A stretch of DNA of 56,786 nucleotides from JBBDYH01 sp040901795 (GTDB taxonomy: Bacteria > Planctomycetota > Planctomycetia > Pirellulales > JALHPA01): assembly GCA_040901795.1 (NCBI GenBank), contig JBBDYH010000175.1, positions 1-56,786 on the forward strand. The letters are read 5' to 3'. The first letter of the stretch is position 1. Every line of letters begins with the position of its first letter. Below, one piece after another: positions 52,407 through 56,786 of the stretch. The notes under the pieces were generated by a model. That model was given only the letters and a program-made list of their open reading frames with translations. It did no database searches and was not told the origin of the DNA. The position numbers were made by a program, and so were the translations under genes.

Positions 52407-53366
52407 ATGCGAATCCGCTTCCGCTATAGCCTGTCGACGCTCTTGCTGCTGCCGTTGCTGGTCGGCCTTTGGATCAAGTGGTATCGCGGGCCGCATGAGT
52501 TCTCCGAGATAGCGAACCGCACAGCGGCTAGTTTGGTGGCACCAGACCCTGACCCATTTACACGGCGCATAATCGCCTATCCGCGCCAGGTATCTTTTTG
52601 GGCCTTCAGGAATTTCGACGGGAGCCTAACGCGCCACGGACGGGAGATCTCCGTCGGCACGATGGCGCCATCAGACAAGTTGATTACGGAGTATCGCGGC
52701 GGACAGCGTAACGGTGCATTCCGGTATTGGAACGCCGAGGGAGAGCTCGTCTGCGAGGGACAATTCGAAAATGATGAGCCAGTTGGTGAATGGGTCTATT
52801 ACCATCTCGGAGTGCCGTATCAGCGCGTGCGGCACGATATCGATCAACAAGTAGAAATTCAGCGCCGGTATGACTTAGACTGGCTTGCCGAGCAACGCAC
52901 AAGAACGCGGGGGAGTGATGAGGTGCGGTTAACCGCCTGGCATCCCAACGGCCAAAAACGCCTGGAGGGCTGGTTGCTCAAGGATCGGCCTGATCGCGAG
53001 TGGCAGTGGTGGGATAAAGAGGGACAAGGAATACTGGCAGTCACCTTTCACGAGGGAGTTCCGGAAGAGTTTGTGGGGCAATCGAAACTCGAAGAGTTCG
53101 TGAAGGCGGATTTTCATTACGAGTCTCAGGGTGCTCCCTTGGAATCCCTCGTCCGCTACCTTGCCGGCTGCGGCTTCTCGTTACGGATTGAGTGTCCATA
53201 CGAGGACCTGCAGCGGGTCAGGAAACTCGGGATAAGTACGGACGGCGATTTCGGTGGAGCCTTGGGAGTCTATTTGGCGCTCCGCAAGATGGGATTAACA
53301 ATCAGCGCCCGCATTCAAAAGGATGGTACGGAGGCACTTGCGATCACCCGGGACAGTGAAGGGTAG
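52407..53366 (+). CDS. Membrane-anchored MORN-like repeat protein
   Basis: 319 residues. An N-terminal anchor (RFRYSLSTLLLLPLLVGLW) precedes MORN-type repeats such as YRGGQRNGAFRYWNAEGELVCEGQFENDEPVGEW, in two parts, and GQKRLEGWLLKDRPDREWQWWD, as in YwqK-type proteins. The last 90 residues (SLVRYLAGCGFSLRIECPYEDLQ) form a separate unrecognised domain. It lies between parS pairs, and the third parS starts four bases after its stop. Role unknown. Confidence 0.8.
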   Translation: MRIRFRYSLSTLLLLPLLVGLWIKWYRGPHEFSEIANRTAASLVAPDPDPFTRRIIAYPRQVSFWAFRNFDGSLTRHGREISVGTMAPSDKLITEYRGGQRNGAFRYWNAEGELVCEGQFENDEPVGEWVYYHLGVPYQRVRHDIDQQVEIQRRYDLDWLAEQRTRTRGSDEVRLTAWHPNGQKRLEGWLLKDRPDREWQWWDKEGQGILAVTFHEGVPEEFVGQSKLEEFVKADFHYESQGAPLESLVRYLAGCGFSLRIECPYEDLQRVRKLGISTDGDFGGALGVYLALRKMGLTISARIQKDGTEALAITRDSEG

Positions 53367-53369
53367 CAG

Positions 53370-53385
53370 TGTTTCACGTGAAACA
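53370..53385. promoter_or_regulatory. parS site 3 (perfect)
   Basis: TGTTTCACGTGAAACA, four bases past the stop of the MORN-like gene. Confidence 0.96.
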
Positions 53386-53392
53386 TTCTGGG

Positions 53393-53409
53393 CACTGGCA
53401 TAGCCAGTG
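53393..53409. repeat. Hairpin between parS 3 and 4
   Basis: CACTGGC-ATA-GCCAGTG, a perfect 7-bp stem lying between the third and fourth parS sites. Confidence 0.85.
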
Positions 53410-53420
53410 GCGCTCGACGA

Positions 53421-53436
53421 TGTTTCACGTGAACTA
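53421..53436. promoter_or_regulatory. parS site 4 (degenerate)
   Basis: TGTTTCACGTGAACTA differs from consensus at the 14th and 15th bases, so its right half is weakened. Confidence 0.75.
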
Positions 53437-53479
53437 AGTGCAACGGCGCATGCGGAGGCTGGAGACCTTCGGTCGATAG

Positions 53480-53538
53480 TGTGGCTCGGTCAGGAGACCG
53501 GCCACAACGCAGGAGGTCCCGTCCGGCAGACGGGACCT
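53480..53538. repeat. Two hairpins at the end of the DUF1015 gene
   Basis: GTGGCTCGGTC...GACCGGCCAC (53480-53504) and AGGTCCCGTC-CGGCA-GACGGGACCT (53514-53538). The second overlaps the stop codon of the DUF1015 gene and could end its transcript. Confidence 0.8.
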
Positions 53539-54925
53539 ACTCCAGCGGATTGATCACTAACCCGCCGAGAAGCTTCGGATAGAAATACGTGCTCTTGGCC
53601 GGCATCCGCTCACCGTGCTGGCTGATCACGCGGATGTGCTCGACGGTGGCCGGCATGACCAGAGCTGCGATTGGGAACTCGCCGGTTTCGACCCCCTGCT
53701 CGACCTCTTCGACAAGGTGGACGTACTCGGGCTTGGGGTGCCCTTTAGCGCCGAGAAGCGTGTCGACCAGTAGCCGGTGCAGCACCGCCACGCCAAGCTC
53801 CTGCCAATCCATTGAGTGCTCGGCGGCGACTTCGGCCATCCGGCGGCGACCGGCATCGGTCAGCCGCGCGATCGTCCAGCGCTGATCCTTCTCGGTAAAG
53901 AGGCTAATAGTCCCCTGATCGCCTTCCGTCTCGATCGTGTCCCAGACTATCTCGGCCAGGTCGGCGCCTTCGCCAGCGACGCGGCAAGTGAACGCGTCGC
54001 CGAGCTTCTCCGCCAGCTCACTCGAGTCCATCGCCGCCAACCCGCGGAACAGCCGGTGCGTTGGCAGCACGATCAGCCCCGGATCCTCCATGCCGATGCA
54101 GACCATCAGAACGAAATTGGCCGGGTGATTGTCGGGGAGCGAGCCGCCCGCTGCAGCAGCCAACTCGTCGCGATAGTTGCAGGCAGTCTCGTAGCGGTGA
54201 TGGCCGTCGGCGATGAAGATCGGCTTAGGTCCCATAATCCCTGTGAGCTTGCTAATCACCGCTGGGTCGGTCATTGGCCACATGCGATGCACCACGCCGA
54301 GGTGGTCGGTGGCCTCGATCGGCGGCGGACTTGTAGGGAGGGCTGTGCCCACCGATTGCCCGGCGGCGCCCGAATCCAGGCTTTTGGTGGGCGAAGCCCA
54401 CCCTACGCCTGCGCCGAGGCTTTCTTCCAGCAGATTCTGGGCGTCGTTGGCCGGGTCGGGATAGAGGCCGAAGATTTGGCTGAGATTCGCGCGCGTCGCT
54501 CGTGTGAGCAGAAGCCGATCCTGCTTGGGTCCGGACATCGTCTCCTCATGCGGATAGATATTGCCTTGGCCGAACCGCACGAGCCGGCAGCGGCACATGA
54601 ACCCGCGGCGCGTGTACTCGCGACCCGCGTAGGTGAAGACCTGGTGATAGACGTAGATCGCCGGCTGTGACTCATCGGCCAGCACGCCCTCCTGCCGCCA
54701 ATTATTGAAGAACCTGGCAGCGCGCGAGTAGCGGTTGTTCTGGTCGTTGTCGCCGGGCTCTTCGCGGTTGAGCTCCAGGCGGATAAAGTTGGCAGGATGT
54801 TTCTTGTAGAGCTCATCCTGGAACCTGGCGTCGATAACGTCGTACGGCGGGCAGACGACGTTTGAGAGCGAGCCAACGTGCTTGAGATCGTAGCGGATTC
54901 CGCGGAAGGCTTGGATGTCGGGCAT
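53537..54925 (-). CDS. DUF1015 protein carrying an in-frame palindromic insertion
   Basis: 462 residues. DUF1015 features are complete: FRGIRYDLKHVGSLSNVVCPPYDVID at the start (in part), FIADGHHRYETA in the middle. Residues about 173-198 (VGWASPTKSLDSG, then AGQSVGTALPTS) are foreign to the family and are encoded by a 74-bp palindromic repeat at 54334-54407. The VGWASPT/VGTAxPT reading is a recurrent planctomycete repeat. Without it the protein would have about 437 residues. The function of DUF1015 is unknown. Confidence 0.88.
   Translation of the reverse strand: MPDIQAFRGIRYDLKHVGSLSNVVCPPYDVIDARFQDELYKKHPANFIRLELNREEPGDNDQNNRYSRAARFFNNWRQEGVLADESQPAIYVYHQVFTYAGREYTRRGFMCRCRLVRFGQGNIYPHEETMSGPKQDRLLLTRATRANLSQIFGLYPDPANDAQNLLEESLGAGVGWASPTKSLDSGAAGQSVGTALPTSPPPIEATDHLGVVHRMWPMTDPAVISKLTGIMGPKPIFIADGHHRYETACNYRDELAAAAGGSLPDNHPANFVLMVCIGMEDPGLIVLPTHRLFRGLAAMDSSELAEKLGDAFTCRVAGEGADLAEIVWDTIETEGDQGTISLFTEKDQRWTIARLTDAGRRRMAEVAAEHSMDWQELGVAVLHRLLVDTLLGAKGHPKPEYVHLVEEVEQGVETGEFPIAALVMPATVEHIRVISQHGERMPAKSTYFYPKLLGGLVINPLE
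54334..54407. repeat. Palindromic repeat inside the DUF1015 coding region
   Basis: GTAGGGAGGGCTGTGCCCACC (first 20 at 54334) faces GGTGGGCGAAGCCCACCCTAC (from 54387, last 20 shown in part) as inverted arms of 21 bases around a 32-base centre. It keeps the reading frame open. Confidence 0.88.
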
Positions 54926-54930
54926 GCCGA

Positions 54931-54960
54931 AGGGTTCAGAGTTCGGGGTTCAGGATTCGG
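54931..54960. repeat. GGTTCAG-type degenerate repeat
   Basis: AGGGTTCAGAGTTCGGGGTT and CAGGATTCGG continue as GGTTC units, the reverse-strand form of the repeat at 7351-7372. Confidence 0.6.
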
Positions 54961-54967
54961 CTAGTAG

Positions 54968-54988
54968 CTGCGACTCAACGAGTCGCAG
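54968..54988. repeat. Hairpin CTGCGACTC-AAC-GAGTCGCAG
   Basis: A perfect 9-bp stem with a three-base loop between the DUF1015 start and parS 5. Not followed by a T run on either strand. Confidence 0.85.
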
Positions 54989-55031
54989 ATGGCTGTCAGC
55001 GGTAAGCAATCGGCTGTTCACTCTCGGCGAA

Positions 55032-55047
55032 TGTTTCACGTGAAACA
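55032..55047. promoter_or_regulatory. parS site 5 (perfect)
   Basis: TGTTTCACGTGAAACA, 107 bases upstream of the DUF1015 start. Confidence 0.96.
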
Positions 55048-55052
55048 TTCAG

Positions 55053-55104
55053 CGTAGCCGTCTCGCTCCGCGAGACGAGCATCTCGCGGAGCGAAATGTC
55101 TACG
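55053..55104. repeat. Compound hairpin between parS 5 and 6
   Basis: CGTAG (55053-55057) and CTACG (55100-55104) enclose GTCTCGCTCCGCGAGAC (55060-55076) and an imperfect CATCTCGCGGAGCGAAATG (55080-55098). Same family as 52251-52286 and 17125-17177. The spacing to parS is five bases left and one base right, as in the first pair. Confidence 0.88.
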
Positions 55105-55105
55105 A

Positions 55106-55121
55106 CGTTTCACGTGAAACA
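55106..55121. promoter_or_regulatory. parS site 6 (one mismatch)
   Basis: CGTTTCACGTGAAACA differs from consensus only at the first base. Confidence 0.9.
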
Positions 55122-55238
55122 TTGGTCGCGGTTTGTTATCGCGCAGTAGGGGCGGCTTGTCAAAGGGGGCGGTAAGCTACGGTGTCTGGTAGAATGGGGA
55201 AGGGCGGGGGCCAAAGGTTTTAGCGAGGAGGACAAACC

Positions 55239-55673
55239 GTGGAGAACGCCACCATGGGGCGAGTCATCGTATCGGCCAAGATTGAGAATCTGGGCGACAT
55301 ACTGCTTGCGAATGCCGGTCATCGGAAAGCGGAGGACGTGCGCTCGCTGGAAGTCCCTGATGCTTTAGTCGATAACGGTTCGACGCGGCTCGCCATGCCG
55401 CGGTCACTCATTGAGCAACTGGGTTTCACGAAGTTTGGCGTTGAGCGTGGGCGAACCGCGAACGGAATTCGTGAGTTCGGGTTATATGGTCCGGCCCGGC
55501 TCACGGTGCAGGACCGGTTCTGCGTTGTGGACGTGTCCGAATTGCCAAACGAGTGCCCAGTGCTGATCGGTCAAGTGCCGCTCGAATTGATGGACTGGGT
55601 GGTCGATCCGAAAGGACAACGACTGATCGGCAACCCCGCACATGGCGGCGAGTGGATGTCGGATATGTTTTGA
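55239..55673 (+). CDS. Retropepsin-like aspartic protease fold protein
   Basis: 144 residues from GTG after GAGGAGG; an ATG at 55254 is possible. ALVDNGSTRLAMPRSLIEQLGF is the flap and active-site region of small retropepsin-like proteins, and VLIGQVPLELMDWVVDP the closing strand region. The usual D-T/S-G triad reads DNG, which may reduce or abolish activity. A dimer would be needed for catalysis. It lies 36 bases before the nucleotidyltransferase gene and probably shares its transcript. Confidence 0.8.
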   Translation: MENATMGRVIVSAKIENLGDILLANAGHRKAEDVRSLEVPDALVDNGSTRLAMPRSLIEQLGFTKFGVERGRTANGIREFGLYGPARLTVQDRFCVVDVSELPNECPVLIGQVPLELMDWVVDPKGQRLIGNPAHGGEWMSDMF

Positions 55674-55709
55674 GGAATCTCGGGACGCCGACTCGTTTCG
55701 GCGGCTCTT

Positions 55710-56297
55710 ATGTCTGGCGTGTCGTACGGTCCAATTTCATGGGAAAGGATAATTCGAGCCGTGGAGAAGGTGCGCGAGCGGCTGATGCGTGCGACAGCGG
55801 CGCTGGAAGCGGCGGGTATACCGTACGCGGTGGCGGGCGGCAACGCCGTGGCAGCCTGGGTGTCGCGCGTGGATGAAGCGGCGGTGCGAAACACGCAGGA
55901 CGTCGATATTCTCATCCGCCGTGAAGATCTGGGACGTGCGAAGGAAGCTCTCGGCGCGGTCGGGTTCGTTTATCGCCATGCCAAGAGTGTGGATATGTTC
56001 CTCGACGGGCCGAATGCTAAGGCGCGCGATGCCATCCACATCGTGTTCGCGGGCGAGAAGGTGCGACCGGAGTATCTTACTGAGGCGCCGACGGTGAATG
56101 AGACCGAGGTGCATGGCGGTTATCGAGTCCTGAGGCTCGACTCACTCGTGCGGATGATGCTTGCTGCATTGAGCACGGAAGACGCAATGCTCATGCGCGA
56201 CTTGATCGATGTGGAGTTGGTCGATAACTCATGGCTTGAGCGACTTTCACCGGAGCTTTGCGCGCGGCTGCAGCGGCTACTTGAAGATCCGGAATGA
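55710..56297 (+). CDS. Nucleotidyltransferase-fold protein (MNT-like)
   Basis: 195 residues. AGGNAVAAWVSRVDEAAVRNTQDVDILIR carries the G-G-N and DVD positions of the minimal nucleotidyltransferase fold, when read in two parts (about 42-70). LMRDLIDVELVDNSWLERLSPEL is the conserved helical end. Similar proteins are common and multi-copy in planctomycetes as I recall. The ribosome site is weak and other in-frame starts exist. Not closely similar to the one at 36925. Confidence 0.82.
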   Translation: MSGVSYGPISWERIIRAVEKVRERLMRATAALEAAGIPYAVAGGNAVAAWVSRVDEAAVRNTQDVDILIRREDLGRAKEALGAVGFVYRHAKSVDMFLDGPNAKARDAIHIVFAGEKVRPEYLTEAPTVNETEVHGGYRVLRLDSLVRMMLAALSTEDAMLMRDLIDVELVDNSWLERLSPELCARLQRLLEDPE

Positions 56298-56347
56298 ATC
56301 AATGTAGGAACCGCAAGTGTGGACTACTGGCGTAGAGGATTCCTGCC

Positions 56348-56786
56348 ATGCTCCCCGATTACTCTAAGGAAGAATGGTGCATCCTTTGGGATCGAGCGAA
56401 GGAAATTGAAAAGTCGCTCCCGGAATTGAGACGCAAAGCCTATGCTCGGCTGACCTCAAAAGTACCGCAATTGGCAACGAAATATAGAACGTTTGACGGG
56501 TTGTGCCGCGGGTATGCCGCGGGAAAGCTTCCGCCAGACATAGTGAGCGTTGCGGGCCCTGAGTGTGACCGAGTTATACGTCTTGCTGCGGAAGCCGTTG
56601 AAGCTAGAAGGCGAAGCGAGATTTTACTTGCGGAGAAGCGAGCGGCTGACACGCGAAAGCTTCTCGACCCCAATGTTGATGAAATACCACTTGGCCCTTA
56701 TCCGAAGTTGCGAAACTGTCGCACCTTCCCATGGGTGCATTCCCGTTTTGCGGTGGTAGTTTTGTCGGGTTTTCAGGGGTCATGTG
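56348..56786 (+). CDS. Hypothetical protein, runs off the right edge
   Basis: An open frame from ATG 56348 with no stop in 146 codons. The product starts LPDYSKEEWCILWDRAKEIE, is strongly charged and helical, and has no family I recognise. The 50 bases before it hold no clear ribosome site. Codon use is less GC-biased than in neighbours, so either it is recently acquired or it is a marginal call. Confidence 0.5.
   Translation, partial: MLPDYSKEEWCILWDRAKEIEKSLPELRRKAYARLTSKVPQLATKYRTFDGLCRGYAAGKLPPDIVSVAGPECDRVIRLAAEAVEARRRSEILLAEKRAADTRKLLDPNVDEIPLGPYPKLRNCRTFPWVHSRFAVVVLSGFQGSC

Larger units (their letters stand above)
54926..55238. other. 313-base gap: repeats and two parS sites
   Basis: No gene. 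It holds the GGTTC repeats, a CTGCGACTC hairpin, parS 5, a compound hairpin and parS 6, then about 100 bases leading to the retropepsin-like gene and its GAGGAGG ribosome site. Confidence 0.7.

Overview
The window looks like chromosomal DNA of a planctomycete, most likely a Pirellulales-type bacterium. This rests on family recognition and was not tested by a search. The signs are: GC-rich coding DNA; two tandem leucine-rich-repeat proteins with the short membrane lead typical of this phylum; a PEP-CTERM protein with HAF-type repeats; separately placed Flp pilin and TadG-like genes; a CE15 esterase; and dense small palindromic repeats, one read in frame inside a protein as the VGWASPT/VGTALPT element.

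Layout. 0-7.4 kb: the 5' end of cysK, a SNF2 helicase with a coiled-coil zinc-ribbon partner, two LRR paralogues and a DUF433/DUF5615 toxin-antitoxin-like pair. 7.4-14.4 kb (minus strand): a secreted hydrolase, a BlaI/M56 regulatory pair with two operators, a membrane protein and a LolA-like/TlpA/FG-GAP fusion. 14.7-24.6 kb: LarA-like protein, YgfZ, M50 protease, Nudix hydrolase, Flp pilin, RecQ, HicB with a HicA broken by a stop codon, RmlD-like reductase and CsbD. 24.7-34 kb: TadG-like protein, UPF0145, PEP-CTERM protein, Fpg, a PQQ-propeller protein, a DUF3592 protein and a TIGR01777 epimerase.

34-46 kb is centred on an ECF42-type sigma factor with a helical C-terminal extension. Around it lie three DGPF/YCII proteins, a PhnB-like protein, DUF1579 and SRPBCC proteins, a DoxX-like protein, a BNR-repeat protein and a MoaD/ThiS protein. 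Four promoters of identical form, TGTCGA-N17-CGAC, lie upstream of the PhnB gene and the three DGPF transcription units, so the sigma factor's local regulon can be read from the sequence. A REP-associated transposase bounded by inverted hairpins sits exactly between the BNR and MoaD genes.

46-56.8 kb holds a CE15 esterase, a UvrC-like GIY-YIG protein, a third DUF1579 protein, tRNA-Pro with a decayed copy beside it, and parB/parA on the minus strand. Beyond parA are six parS sites in three pairs, each pair enclosing a hairpin. Interleaved are a MORN-like protein, a DUF1015 protein carrying an in-frame palindromic insertion, a retropepsin-like protein, a nucleotidyltransferase and a gene running off the right edge.

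Three genes carry single-base lesions (HicA nonsense, PhnB +1, YkgJ -1), which are either recent decay or assembly errors. No CRISPR array, rRNA operon, prophage or classical IS was seen.
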